This document shows, piece by piece, positions 1-8,584 of a stretch of DNA of 64,000 bases (within the stretch, counting starts at the first letter, position 1; each line of letters starts with the position of its first letter). The notes beneath the pieces are model-generated. The model was not told the DNA's origin, did not search any database, and saw only the letters and a program-made list of their open reading frames with translations. The stretch comes from Chelativorans petroleitrophicus (lineage in GTDB: Bacteria > Pseudomonadota > Alphaproteobacteria > Rhizobiales > Rhizobiaceae): contig NZ_JAODNV010000004.1 in the NCBI RefSeq assembly GCF_025398195.1, positions 62,001-126,000 of the forward strand, given 5' to 3'. The position numbers and the translations under genes were made by a program.

Positions 1-2
1 AC

Positions 3-323
3 CTGTTTGCGCTGCAGGCGGAGATCGAGCGCATCTGCCAGCGCATCGGGCTTGCGCCCGATCCGCGCAAGTTCACGCCGCACGTCACGCTCGCGAGGCT
101 GAAGAACGCCTCGCCTCATGCGGTGGCGAACTATCTTTCGGCACGCGGCAATTTCTCCGCACTGCCGTTCCGCGTGAACCGCTTCGTGCTCATGTCCTCG
201 CGCGAGTCGGTGGGTGGCGGCCCCTATATCGTGGAGGAAGCATGGCCGCTGCTGGCGGCCGAGCCATCCCAGGCGGCGAACCGATCCGCCAGCGCCTCGC
301 AGGCTTCGCGGATCCTGCCATAA
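3..323 (+). CDS. thpR: RNA 2',3'-cyclic phosphodiesterase (LigT/ThpR family), 3' part only
   Basis: The frame is open from base 3 and the start lies left of the window, so only about the last 106 residues are seen. It carries the second of the two HxT/S-x signatures of the 2H phosphoesterase family (HVTL, near base 80) and the late strand pattern ending in GGGPYIVEE, as in ThpR proteins that hydrolyse 2',3'-cyclic phosphates on RNA. Family members usually end a few residues after that motif. Here the frame runs about 25 residues further and overlaps the convergent phosphatase gene by 100 bp, so the stop seen may not be the ancestral one. Confidence 0.75.
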   Translation: MFALQAEIERICQRIGLAPDPRKFTPHVTLARLKNASPHAVANYLSARGNFSALPFRVNRFVLMSSRESVGGGPYIVEEAWPLLAAEPSQAANRSASASQASRILP

Positions 324-745
324 ACGGCTAGGAAATCCGCCTCGCCCCCATAATAGGGATCGGGCACTTCTTCCTCGCGGCCGAGCGCGAAGTGAAGCAG
401 CATGTGAATACGACCCTGTGCCTTCTCGGGCGCAAGCTGCCGCAGGCGGCGTACATTGGCCCGGTCCATACCGAAGATGAGGTCAAACCGTGCGAAGTCC
501 TCCGCCGTGATAAGTCGCGCCCGCTGGCCGGAGATATCGACGCCGAAGCGGTGCGCCACGGCGACCGAGCGCGAATCTGGCGGCTCCCCCGCATGCCAGC
601 TGCCGAGCGCGGCCGAATCGATCTCGAAGGCATTGCCGAGACCGCGCTCCGAAACCACGGCACGGAGGACGCCTTCGGCAAGGGGCGAGCGGCAGATATT
701 CCCGAGGCAGACAAACAGAATCGCGGTGCGGGGCTGTGCTGACAT
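224..745 (-). CDS. Low-molecular-weight protein-tyrosine-phosphatase
   Basis: A 173-residue LMW-PTP that hydrolyses phosphotyrosine in the cytoplasm. The P-loop C-x5-R-S is at residues 13-20 (CLGNICRS) and the general-acid loop DPYYGG lies near residue 128, so both catalytic elements are present. I chose the ATG at 745 because the family begins 8-12 residues before the P-loop; an upstream in-frame start at 802 would add an atypical tail. The C-terminus is slightly longer than usual and runs antisense into the thpR end. The gene is divergent from the pterin dehydratase, with 50 bp between the starts. The natural substrate cannot be read from sequence; exopolysaccharide tyrosine kinases are common partners in the family. 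Confidence 0.9.
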   Translation of the reverse strand: MSAQPRTAILFVCLGNICRSPLAEGVLRAVVSERGLGNAFEIDSAALGSWHAGEPPDSRSVAVAHRFGVDISGQRARLITAEDFARFDLIFGMDRANVRRLRQLAPEKAQGRIHMLLHFALGREEEVPDPYYGGEADFLAVYGRIREACEALADRFAAWDGSAASSGHASSTI

Positions 746-795
746 GACAGGCGCGTTATCCTTCCTTTCCTTGCGGATAGGCATGGAGAACAGCC

Positions 796-1092
796 ATGGC
801 AAGACAGAAGCTGGACCGGGCGGAGGCGGAAAAGGCGCTGGCCGGACTCGACGGCTGGCAGTTCGCGCGTGCGGGAAACGCCATCGAACGCCGCTTCACG
901 TTCCGCGATTTCAACGAGGCCTTCGGCTTCATGGCGCGGGTGGCGCTGACGGCGGAAAAGCTCGACCATCATCCGGAGTGGACGAACGTTTACAACAAAG
1001 TGGACGTTGTCCTGTCCACCCATGACGCCGGCGGCCTGACGCAGCTCGATTTCAAGCTGGCCAGGCGAATGAATGCCCTGGCGGGCAAGTAG
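796..1092 (+). CDS. phhB: 4a-hydroxytetrahydrobiopterin dehydratase (PCD/DCoH)
   Basis: A 98-residue protein of normal family length. It shows the active-site block DHHPEW (residues 56-61) followed by VYNKV and the [11 protein letters not shown] strand that define pterin-4a-carbinolamine dehydratase. The enzyme dehydrates 4a-hydroxytetrahydropterin back to the quinonoid form after aromatic amino acid hydroxylation. No phenylalanine hydroxylase gene lies nearby, so the substrate in this organism may be a molybdopterin-related or other pterin, a role proposed for stand-alone homologues. It is divergent from the phosphatase gene. Confidence 0.92.
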   Translation: MARQKLDRAEAEKALAGLDGWQFARAGNAIERRFTFRDFNEAFGFMARVALTAEKLDHHPEWTNVYNKVDVVLSTHDAGGLTQLDFKLARRMNALAGK

Positions 1093-1167
1093 CGCTCGAC
1101 CTGAAAGTCGCGCCGCCATTGCACTTGCAGTGGTAGCTACCCACATTACCCATCAGGAGTGACGTGA

Positions 1168-1542
1168 ATGGATGACGTGAAGATCGGCGAGATTCTGTCT
1201 CCCGCCGGCCCCCACGAGGAGAGCCGCCGCTCGGAAAGCGTGCGCCGGAAGTTCTGGAGTACGGCGAAGAAAGCCGCGCGTCAGATTCCCTTCATGGAAG
1301 AGCTGGCAGCCGCCTATTTCTGCGCGCTGGACCGAGAGACGCCTGCCCGCGTGCGCGGCATCCTGATCGCGGCACTTTTCTATTTCGTACTGCCCTTCGA
1401 CACGATTCCTGATTTCCTCGCCGCCCTCGGCTTTACCGACGATGTGGCCGTTCTGGCGGCCGCACTTACCGCCGTGCGTTCGCACATTACGCCCGCCCAT
1501 CGCGAGGCTGCGCGGCGCGCGCTGAAAGACCCGCCCGAATAG
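1168..1542 (+). CDS. YkvA family (DUF1232) small membrane protein
   Basis: A 124-residue protein. Its core, a hydrophobic run followed by LPFDTIPDFLAALGFTDD, is the DUF1232 signature (aliphatic helix, then the IPD and DD motif). One or two hydrophobic segments lie around residues 68-105, so it is probably membrane associated. Function is unknown for the family. A plain ATG with an AGGAG-like sequence upstream (near 1156) supports the start. Confidence 0.85.
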   Translation: MDDVKIGEILSPAGPHEESRRSESVRRKFWSTAKKAARQIPFMEELAAAYFCALDRETPARVRGILIAALFYFVLPFDTIPDFLAALGFTDDVAVLAAALTAVRSHITPAHREAARRALKDPPE

Positions 1543-1790
1543 CCTTCCCGCCGGAGAGGCCCCGAAGCGGGTCAAACTCTTGCCTTTTTCGTTCGATTCA
1601 ACGGTTTCGGGTGTTGCCCGTTACCGGGCAGGCCGCTTCATCTTTCTTGATGTCTCAAAGAAAGGTCTCGGGGTGGGGAAATCCTGGTCGGCATCATCCT
1701 TTGGTAACCAAAATTAAATAGAAATGAAGCAATCGGGTCGAGCCTGATGGCTTTCGTAGTCTCATTTCAGGCAGAGGAAACGGTCAGACA

Positions 1791-2291
1791 ATGCACGCTT
1801 TCATCTCGTCGCTTCTACTGCTGATTACGGTCATTGCCGCCGGGCCGGCCTTTGCGCAGGCCACCGCTGTGGGACAGCATCGCGACTGGGGCACTTACAG
1901 CTACCGGTCCGACAACGGCAAGGTCTGCTACGTGATGAGCGTGCCGAAGCAGAAGGAACCGGCGAATCTGGATCATGGCGACATCTTCTTCTTCGTCAGC
2001 CAGAAGCCCGGGCAGAACGTAGCCTACGAGCCGCAATTCATCGCCGCCTATGACTTCCAGGAAGGGTCGAAGGTGACCGTGACGGTCGGCGACCGGTCCT
2101 TCATCATGTTCACGCAGGGCAAGTCGGCCTGGATGGAAAACGCGGCGGAGGAGCCGCAGCTCATCGCAGCCATGAAGGCCGGATCGGACATGAAGGTTTC
2201 CGCCGTTTCCAGGCGCGGCAACAATACGAGCTACACTTTCTCCCTGATGGGACTGACGGCAGCGCTCGATTCGATCCAGAGCTGCAAGTGA
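1791..2291 (+). CDS. Invasion-associated locus B (IalB) family periplasmic protein
   Basis: A 166-residue secreted protein. The first 22 residues are a typical Sec signal peptide ending AFA-QA. The rest matches the IalB pattern: WGTYSYRSDNGKVCYVMS early, FFFVSQKPG in the middle, a hydrophobic strand region and a C-terminal Cys that could pair with the early one. The family was named for Bartonella, where IalB aids erythrocyte invasion, but it is widespread in free-living Hyphomicrobiales, so no virulence role is implied. The gene stands alone, with 248 bp upstream in which I see no other gene. Confidence 0.85.
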   Translation: MHAFISSLLLLITVIAAGPAFAQATAVGQHRDWGTYSYRSDNGKVCYVMSVPKQKEPANLDHGDIFFFVSQKPGQNVAYEPQFIAAYDFQEGSKVTVTVGDRSFIMFTQGKSAWMENAAEEPQLIAAMKAGSDMKVSAVSRRGNNTSYTFSLMGLTAALDSIQSCK

Positions 2292-2526
2292 CTGGAGCCT
2301 ATCCGCTCTCCCAACGTTCCCATACAGCGGTTGAACGCCGGCCGGACACGCCGCCGGCGTGATTTTTTGACCAATCCCGGTACTCCCTTTGCGCGGGCCG
2401 GAATTCGCTTTTGTGCCCATCAGCATTCGACATCCATGCAAAACGGTGGCAGACTGTCCTGACACCGCCTTGGTGCACGGCGGGCGCATTCCGGGCGGTG
2501 GTCGAGGAACCCCATGGAGAGCACCC

Positions 2527-2715
2527 ATGTCTCTTGAATCCCATCTTGCAGAGCTGCGGAAGAAGCACGGCGACCTCCAGCGCGAGATCGACGACGCCAT
2601 GGCGCATCCCTCGGTGGATGCATTCGAAATCGCCCAGCTCAAGCGACGCAAGCTGGCCATCAAGGACGAAATGGAACGGATCAAGGCAGCCAAGGACAGT
2701 CAGACCAGGCACTGA
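2527..2715 (+). CDS. DUF465 / YdcH family small protein
   Basis: A 62-residue, highly charged helical protein starting MSLESHLAELRKKH, with heptad-like leucines and the xLKRRKLAIKDEMERI block typical of DUF465. Two coiled-coil helices are expected. The start is fixed by a GGAGAG ribosome site 6 nt upstream of the ATG at 2527; longer in-frame translations into the leader look non-coding. Function is unknown. The 2292-2526 leader contains no recognisable gene. Confidence 0.85.
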   Translation: MSLESHLAELRKKHGDLQREIDDAMAHPSVDAFEIAQLKRRKLAIKDEMERIKAAKDSQTRH

Positions 2716-2753
2716 CTGGCGCAACCGGAGCGCCGCTTAGTTTGGCGCCGGAT

Positions 2754-2773
2754 CCGCCTGCGGCAGCAGGCGG
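2754..2773. terminator. Hairpin between convergent genes
   Basis: Perfect 8-bp stem (CCGCCTGC / GCAGGCGG) with a 4-nt loop, placed between the convergent DUF465 and MFS genes. There is no T-run on either side, so it would be a weak or factor-assisted terminator. Confidence 0.35.
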
Positions 2774-2805
2774 GCCGGAATACGATACGCGCGAGCGTGG
2801 CGGAA

Positions 2806-4092
2806 TTACTTCACCGCCGCCGGTTCGGCCTTTTCCGCTGCCGGCTGATCGGCATCCTCGGCATCGGCGCGTGGATCGAGCATCACACTTTGCGGCGTAA
2901 CGGCCCGCTCTGCCGGAAGCACGGCGAAGGCCTCGCGCTCCTCGACAGGCACGGGCGCCCGGCGCGAGATGCGCAGCGCGGCGTAAACGGCAATGCCCAG
3001 ATGCGCAGCAGCCGTCACGAGGAAGAGGCTTTCGGGCCGCAGCCACTCCATCGCGGCGCCTGCAAGCAGCGGCCCCGCCATGGTGCCTGCGCCGTAAAGC
3101 AGCAAAAGCCCGCTCGACACCTTGACGAAATCCGTCGACGCGGCGTGGTCGTTCGCATGGGCCACGGCGATGGAATAGAGCGTATAGGCGAGCAGCCCGT
3201 ACAGGCCGGTCATGATGATGACGATCCAGCCCATGCGCGGCGCCATGACATAGACCGTAAGCCCGATCAGCGCCGCAGCCAGCGCAGCGCCCGCCAGCAC
3301 GAACCGGCGATCCGTACGGTCGGACAACCGACCCACCGGCATCTGCGCCGCCGCTCCGGCAATCACGGCCATGCTCATCATGACGGCGATCTCAAAGGTG
3401 GAAATGCCGATTTCCGCTCCATAGACCGCGCCGAGCGTGCCCCAGGCACCATTCGCCACGCCGATCAGAAAGCATCCGACGACGGAAATCGGCGAATTCG
3501 CATAAAGCCCCTTGAGGTCGAGCTTCACGTCCGCCAGCGGCGCGGGGGTTACCGCGGTGGAGACCGCCGTGGGCAGTAGCGCCAGGCAGAAAAGGATGCC
3601 GGTCGCCATGAAAAGATACGGCGTCGAGACGTCGCCCAGCACCACCGTCATCTGCCCCGCCATGATGGCAGCATGCGTGACCATCATGTAGAGGCCGAAG
3701 ACCGTGCCGCGCGTCTCGTTAGTGGAGCGCTCGTTGAGCCAGCTTTCGATGACCATATAGGCGCCGGCCATGGTGAATCCGGTACAGGAGCGCAGAAGAA
3801 GCCAGCCCGTCGCATCGATCCACATGCCCGAAACAAGAGCGACGATGGCACCCGAAGAAGCGAAGGCCCCGAAGGCCCGTACATGGCCCACGCGGCGGAC
3901 GAGCCGCGGCGCCAGGAAGCAGCCCGCAATGAAGCCAGCCGACCAGCCCGTGCCCAACAAGCCGAGCGCGGCGGTGGAAAAACCTTCCACCTGGCCGCGC
4001 AGGGGAAGCAGCAACCCGAAAAGCCCTGATCCTGCCAGGAGAAACGCCGTACCGAGGAGCAGCGCAAGAATGGATCCAAAGGAAGAGAGCAT
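2806..4092 (-). CDS. MFS transporter, YcaD-like
   Basis: A 428-residue inner-membrane protein with about 12 hydrophobic segments. The pattern resembles E. coli YcaD: VIESWLNE in the first half, MPVGRLSDRTDRR after the central loop, and LYSIAVAHAND in a later helix. The first half has the charged intracellular loop usual in MFS carriers. The soluble tail after residue 390 is acidic and Ala-rich and probably disordered. The start at 4092 (MLSSFG) puts helix 1 at the N-terminus; an in-frame codon at 4134 would add 14 residues. It lies just downstream of the DUF1192 gene on the same strand, so the two are probably cotranscribed. Substrate unknown. Confidence 0.85.
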   Translation of the reverse strand: MLSSFGSILALLLGTAFLLAGSGLFGLLLPLRGQVEGFSTAALGLLGTGWSAGFIAGCFLAPRLVRRVGHVRAFGAFASSGAIVALVSGMWIDATGWLLLRSCTGFTMAGAYMVIESWLNERSTNETRGTVFGLYMMVTHAAIMAGQMTVVLGDVSTPYLFMATGILFCLALLPTAVSTAVTPAPLADVKLDLKGLYANSPISVVGCFLIGVANGAWGTLGAVYGAEIGISTFEIAVMMSMAVIAGAAAQMPVGRLSDRTDRRFVLAGAALAAALIGLTVYVMAPRMGWIVIIMTGLYGLLAYTLYSIAVAHANDHAASTDFVKVSSGLLLLYGAGTMAGPLLAGAAMEWLRPESLFLVTAAAHLGIAVYAALRISRRAPVPVEEREAFAVLPAERAVTPQSVMLDPRADAEDADQPAAEKAEPAAVK

Positions 4093-4144
4093 GAAGGGCC
4101 GAGCCTCTCGAATCGGGCCGTATGGTGGGCCCACCGGCTAAATA

Positions 4145-4330
4145 TCAATTGCGGCGAAAGAGCGCTTCCGCCACTGCCTTGGTGGATCCCCTGGCCCGCA
4201 GCTCCCGCTCCAGCCGCTCGGCCTCTTCGCGCAGGAGCACGATGCTTCGTTCCAGTTCCTCCACGGAAAGGGTCGAAATATCCTGTCCGATAGTGTAGCC
4301 GGGCGGCCTTGCCGCCACATCGTCCTCCAT
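4145..4330 (-). CDS. DUF1192 family small protein
   Basis: A 61-residue protein with the family layout: short acidic start (MEDD), a GYTIGQDISTLSVEELE block, then a coiled-coil helix rich in Glu and Arg. Homologues are small cytoplasmic proteins of unknown function. The ATG at 4330 gives the normal family length; the longer frame to 4471 would be atypical. It precedes the MFS gene by about 50 bp and is divergent from the quinone oxidoreductase. Confidence 0.8.
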   Translation of the reverse strand: MEDDVAARPPGYTIGQDISTLSVEELERSIVLLREEAERLERELRARGSTKAVAEALFRRN

Positions 4331-4462
4331 GGTCCCATTCCGCAAATTCGTTGCAGGATGGACTGAGACAATACATAAGCGACCTACCGTGAGGCAATGT
4401 AATTCCTGCTGCCGGCGGTTTATGAAGTATTGCACGCAGCGTTCCCTGGAGAGGTCTCCGCC

Positions 4463-5473
4463 ATGACGCAACAGACGGATCTTCCCGAGACGATGACGGT
4501 GGTCGCCATCACGGAGCCTGGCGGGCCTACGGTACTCAAGCCGGAACAGCGGCCCGTGCCCTTACCCGGTGAGGGCGAAATCCTGATCCGGGTCAAGGCG
4601 GCAGGCGTGAACCGGCCAGATGTTCACCAGCGCAGAGGCACCTACCCGCCGCCTCCAGGCGCCTCGGATCTGCCCGGGCTGGAGGCGGCCGGGGAGGTCG
4701 CAGCTGTCGGCAGCGGCGTGAAACGCTGGCGGATCGGCGACCAGGTGACGGCTCTGACACCCGGCGGCGGCTATGCGCAATATTGTCTCGTGCACGAGAG
4801 CAACGCGCTTCCCATTCCGCACGGCTTTACCTTTACAGAGGCCGCCGCCCTGCCCGAGACCTTTTTTACCGTCTGGCACAACGTGTTCGAGCGTGGCGGG
4901 CTCAAAGCGGGAGAGACATTGCTGGTTCACGGCGGCTCCTCGGGTATCGGCACGACGGCCATTCAGCTCGCCACCGCCTTCGGCGCTAAGGTGATCGTCA
5001 CGGCCGGTTCGCCCGAGAAATGCGAGGCCTGTCTGAAGCTGGGTGCCGTCCGCGCCATCAACTACCGGCAGGAGGATTTCGTGCTGGCCGTGAAGGAGGC
5101 CACCGGAGGCGCGGGTGCCGATGTGATTCTCGACATGGTGGGCGGCGACTACGTCGACCGCAACTATGCGGCGGCGGCCGAGGACGGGCGGATCGTGCAG
5201 ATCGCCCTTCTGAGCGGCGCCAAGGCGGAGGCGAATTTCGCCAAGCTGATGATGAAAAGGCTGACCCACACCGGCTCGACCCTGAGGCCACGATCGGTCG
5301 CCTTCAAGGCTCGGATCGCTGCGGAGCTTGAAACCCGTGTGTGGCCGCTGCTTGCCTCCCGCAAAATCTCTCCGGTCATGGACATGATCTTTCCGCTGCG
5401 CGAAGCCTGGCGGGCCCACCAGCGCATGGAGGCGGGTGCGCATATCGGCAAGATTGTGCTGGACGTGGCATAA
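4463..5473 (+). CDS. NAD(P)H-quinone oxidoreductase, zinc-free MDR family (PIG3-like)
   Basis: A 336-residue medium-chain dehydrogenase/reductase. It has the GroES-like N-terminal fold (AGVNRPDVHQRRGTYPPPPG is the PIG3-type signature) and a Rossmann fold with LVHGGSSGIGTTAIQLA. The catalytic zinc ligands of alcohol dehydrogenases are absent, as expected for quinone reductases of this subgroup, which reduce quinones with NADPH. The ATG at 4463 follows a GGAGAGG ribosome site. nudC begins 3 bp after the stop, so the two form an operon. The shared 132-bp region with DUF1192 probably holds both promoters. Confidence 0.9.
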   Translation: MTQQTDLPETMTVVAITEPGGPTVLKPEQRPVPLPGEGEILIRVKAAGVNRPDVHQRRGTYPPPPGASDLPGLEAAGEVAAVGSGVKRWRIGDQVTALTPGGGYAQYCLVHESNALPIPHGFTFTEAAALPETFFTVWHNVFERGGLKAGETLLVHGGSSGIGTTAIQLATAFGAKVIVTAGSPEKCEACLKLGAVRAINYRQEDFVLAVKEATGGAGADVILDMVGGDYVDRNYAAAAEDGRIVQIALLSGAKAEANFAKLMMKRLTHTGSTLRPRSVAFKARIAAELETRVWPLLASRKISPVMDMIFPLREAWRAHQRMEAGAHIGKIVLDVA

Positions 5474-5475
5474 GC

Positions 5476-6441
5476 ATGAACCGCGCCTTGCATTCGCTCT
5501 TTCAGGGCACCAGTCCGGAGCCGAGCCGGCTAACCGCTTTTGCCGGCAACGGGCTCGACCGCAGGTCGGAAGCGCGGCCGGAAGGCTGCCTTGAGGAAGC
5601 GCTCCGGCATGAAAGGGCGCTGGCCTACGCCATCGCGGAAGGCCGGATCGTGCTTGCATCGGAAGGTTCCGCTCCGCAGGCGTTGTTCCGCCTGCGCGAT
5701 CTTTCCGCTCTCAGGCCCGATCTGGAAAACGCGGTGCTGCTTGGCTATGCGAGGGGCGAGGCGCCGCGGCTGATGGTCCCCGTCAGGGTCGATCCGGAGC
5801 AATTGCCGCCTGGCTTGAAGGCGGTCGATTGCCGCTCCCTTTACATGCAGCAGCTTCTGCCAGCAGCGTTGCTCGGCGAGGTGGCGCAGGGTGCAAGCCT
5901 CGTCACCTGGAATGCGTCTGCCCGCTTCTGCGGCCGCTGCGGCGGACCGACCCAAGCCGAATGCGGCGGATACCGGCGACGCTGCCGGGCCTGCGCGAAG
6001 GAGCTGTTCCCGCGCACGGACCCTGTGGTCATCATGCTTGCGGTGGACGAGCGGACCGATTCCTGCCTGCTCGGGCGCAGCCCGCATTTCCGTTCCGGCA
6101 TGTTCTCGTGCCTGGCCGGCTTCCTGGAGCCGGGCGAGACGATCGAGGACGCGGTACGCCGCGAAACGCGCGAGGAATCCGGCATCGTTCTCGGCCGCGT
6201 TCGCTACCATGCCAGCCAGCCTTGGCCGTTTCCCCACTCGCTGATGATCGGCTGCTACGGCGAGGCGCTGTCGGCGGAGATCCGGTTCGACGGCACCGAG
6301 CTCGAAGATTGCCGCTGGTTCTCCCGCGCCCAGGTGGTGGAAATGCTCGAAAACCCGACGGGCGAAGGCGTCTCGGTCCCGCCGGTTGGCAGCATCGCCC
6401 ACCGGCTCATTTCGGACTGGAGCCGAGGCGAGCTGCCCTAA
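5476..6441 (+). CDS. nudC: NAD+ diphosphatase NudC
   Basis: A 321-residue Nudix hydrolase with the three NudC hallmarks. A four-Cys zinc ribbon lies at C152, C155, C170 and C173. The full Nudix box (G-x5-E-x7-RETREE-x-G) runs from about G215. The downstream SQPWPFPxS motif lies near residue 248 and selects NAD(H) over other nucleotides. It cleaves NADH to NMNH and AMP, and in some bacteria removes NAD caps from RNA. It starts 3 bp after the quinone oxidoreductase stop, and its 3' end nearly meets the convergent fusion gene at 6460. Confidence 0.95.
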   Translation: MNRALHSLFQGTSPEPSRLTAFAGNGLDRRSEARPEGCLEEALRHERALAYAIAEGRIVLASEGSAPQALFRLRDLSALRPDLENAVLLGYARGEAPRLMVPVRVDPEQLPPGLKAVDCRSLYMQQLLPAALLGEVAQGASLVTWNASARFCGRCGGPTQAECGGYRRRCRACAKELFPRTDPVVIMLAVDERTDSCLLGRSPHFRSGMFSCLAGFLEPGETIEDAVRRETREESGIVLGRVRYHASQPWPFPHSLMIGCYGEALSAEIRFDGTELEDCRWFSRAQVVEMLENPTGEGVSVPPVGSIAHRLISDWSRGELP

Positions 6442-6459
6442 AGCAGAACCGGACCGCCG

Positions 6460-8475
6460 CTATCTCTGCCCCGATTCCAGCCAGCGCACGTCCTGCGGGG
6501 AAAGTTCTATGCCGAGGGCGCACAGACTATCGTCAAACTCGGAAAGGCGGCGCGGGCCAATGAGCGGCACGACCCGGAAGGGCTGGGCCAACACATAGGC
6601 CAGCGCGATGTGAATCGGCCGGCAGCCGAGCCTTCCGGCCAGCTCCACGGCGCGGTCGCGGCGCTCGAAATTTTTCTCCGAGTACCAGCAGCGCACCAGT
6701 TCCGCGTTGTCCCGCTTGTCGCGGTCGGCATTCTCGGTGAAGAAACCGCGACCCTGGCTCGACCAGGCGAAATTCGTCACCTGCCGTTCCATGAACCACG
6801 CTTTCCACGCATCGTCCGAGGCGGCCACGCAGCCGTCCCAGACCGGGTTTACCATCTCGGCCAGGGAGAAATTGTTGGAAAGCACTGCCGGAGCCGTCTT
6901 GCCGGTGCGTTTCGCATAGGCGATCGCGGCATCCATCCGCTCCCGCGTCCAGTTGGAGCCGCCATAAGGACCGCGGATGCGGCCCGCCTGCACCTCCGCA
7001 TCGATGGCATCCACGAACTCCTCCACCGGCACATCCAAATTGTCCCGGTGCATGAAATAGACGTCGACGTGATCCGTCTGAAGACGGTCGAGGGATTCGG
7101 CAAGCTGCCGGCCGATGATCTCGGGATAGGTGAGTGGAGAATGCGCCCCCTTGCCGATGATGACGACCTTGTCGCGCAGGCCACGGCTCTTGAGCCAATC
7201 GCCCAGGATGCGCTCGCCGCGCCCCGCATGATAGATCCACGCCGTGTCGAAGGCGTTCCCGCCCCTCTCATAAAAGGCATCGAGCAGAATAGCGGCGCTC
7301 GCGAAGGTGGGAAAGTCCTCGAAACCCAGGGCCACGCGCGAGATGGGCTTTTCAAGGCCGGGGATGGTCCCTCGCCCGATCACGTCGGAGCGCCTTTCAA
7401 GCTTTTCGCCCTTCAGCGTGCGGACTCTCAGCGCCGGTTTTTCGATTTCGTATTCGAGGCCGGCGTCCGCGCGCCACTTGTCCATGACCTTCAGATTGCC
7501 GAGCGTGTCGTCCCAGGTCATGCCGGGCGGGGCGAATTCCTGCCGGCCGGCACGGATGGCTTCCGCAGCTGCATCCGCCTCGAACGCATAGAGATGCCAC
7601 CCCTCGGTGACGGGAATGGTTTCGCGGGCACCGTCGCCGCGTATGATCTCGATGCAACCCGTCCCGCCTTCGCGCCCCGAGGCGAACCAGAAGTCCTTCA
7701 CCTCGATCCGCCCCCCAGTGCCGAAGATGCGCAGCACATTGTCCTGTTCCAGCGAGACGGAGCAGGACACTTCGGCTATGAGGCCGCTCGGGAAGCGAAG
7801 AACGGCGGAAGCCCATTCATCGACGCCGCTTTTGCCCAAATGGGCCGTTCCCATGACCGTGTCGGGCTCGCTGAAGGGCCGCCCCTCAATCGCCCCCGCG
7901 ATCAGCCGTGCCATCGAGACGGGATAGCCGCCGACGTCGAGAATACCGCCACCGGCCAGATGATTGGCATAGAGCCGATGTTCGGGGTCGAAGCGCGGCA
8001 TAGCAAAGCCGAAACTAGACTTGACCATGCGCACCTCGCCAATCGCGCCGTCACGTATGAGCGCGATGAGCTTCGCCGTCTGCGGGTGCTGGCGGTACAT
8101 ATAGCCTTCGCCCAGAAATGTGCCCGCCTTGTTGGCGGCATGGATGACGGCATCCGCCTCGTAGGCCGTGAGCGCCATGGGCTTTTCCACCAGAACATGC
8201 TTGCCGGCCCCCGCCGCCCTGATGGCCCATTCGGCGTGCGCCGGGTGCGGCGTGGCAATGTAGACCGCGTCCACGTCCGGATCGGAAAGCAGCGCAGCAT
8301 AGCCGTGATGCACCCGCGCGCCGGGAAAATGTTCGGCCAGTTCCGGCCTGCCAGGATTGCGTGTGGCGATGGCGGCCAGCGTTCCGGTACGCGAATCGGC
8401 TAATCCCTTGGCAAAGGCCCGGGCGATGGTTCCGGGTCCAATGATGCCCCAACGCAGGCGAGCCGTCTCGTTCAT
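6460..8475 (-). CDS. Two-domain protein: Gfo/Idh/MocA dehydrogenase fused to aldo/keto reductase
   Basis: A 671-residue single open frame. Residues 1-345 form a Gfo/Idh/MocA oxidoreductase: NAD(P)-binding GIIGPGTIA at 10-18, the EKP motif at 97-99, and LDVGGYPV in the C-terminal lobe. Residues about 365-671 form an aldo/keto reductase whose tetrad looks complete (D410, Y415, K442, H476) with GGSNWT and a C-terminal LIGPRRLSE cofactor segment. The family's first TIM-barrel strand is short here: the GLG that normally starts the AKR domain is reduced to RVALGFEDFP. Both halves act on sugars or polyols, so sequential oxidation and reduction of one carbohydrate (epimerisation) is a reasonable guess. 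No transporter or regulator adjoins it. Confidence 0.85.
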   Translation of the reverse strand: MNETARLRWGIIGPGTIARAFAKGLADSRTGTLAAIATRNPGRPELAEHFPGARVHHGYAALLSDPDVDAVYIATPHPAHAEWAIRAAGAGKHVLVEKPMALTAYEADAVIHAANKAGTFLGEGYMYRQHPQTAKLIALIRDGAIGEVRMVKSSFGFAMPRFDPEHRLYANHLAGGGILDVGGYPVSMARLIAGAIEGRPFSEPDTVMGTAHLGKSGVDEWASAVLRFPSGLIAEVSCSVSLEQDNVLRIFGTGGRIEVKDFWFASGREGGTGCIEIIRGDGARETIPVTEGWHLYAFEADAAAEAIRAGRQEFAPPGMTWDDTLGNLKVMDKWRADAGLEYEIEKPALRVRTLKGEKLERRSDVIGRGTIPGLEKPISRVALGFEDFPTFASAAILLDAFYERGGNAFDTAWIYHAGRGERILGDWLKSRGLRDKVVIIGKGAHSPLTYPEIIGRQLAESLDRLQTDHVDVYFMHRDNLDVPVEEFVDAIDAEVQAGRIRGPYGGSNWTRERMDAAIAYAKRTGKTAPAVLSNNFSLAEMVNPVWDGCVAASDDAWKAWFMERQVTNFAWSSQGRGFFTENADRDKRDNAELVRCWYSEKNFERRDRAVELAGRLGCRPIHIALAYVLAQPFRVVPLIGPRRLSEFDDSLCALGIELSPQDVRWLESGQR

Positions 8476-8584
8476 CTTCAGGTTCTCGTTCTTCCGGATC
8501 CGTCACAGGTGTTCACTGTTCCGGCGAAAGACGCAAGTCCGGAATGGGGCAAGCAGGCCTACTGTGCCGAAGGGCTCAGCCTGA

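Noticed and set aside
2389-2526. Longer start for the DUF465 gene
   Set aside because: The added 46 residues are unlike the family and the GGAGAG ribosome site sits before the ATG at 2527.
6610-8403. A 597-codon plus-strand frame antisense to the fusion gene
   Set aside because: It is the mirror of a well-supported two-domain enzyme, His/Arg/Pro rich, without any motif. Typical shadow in GC-rich DNA.
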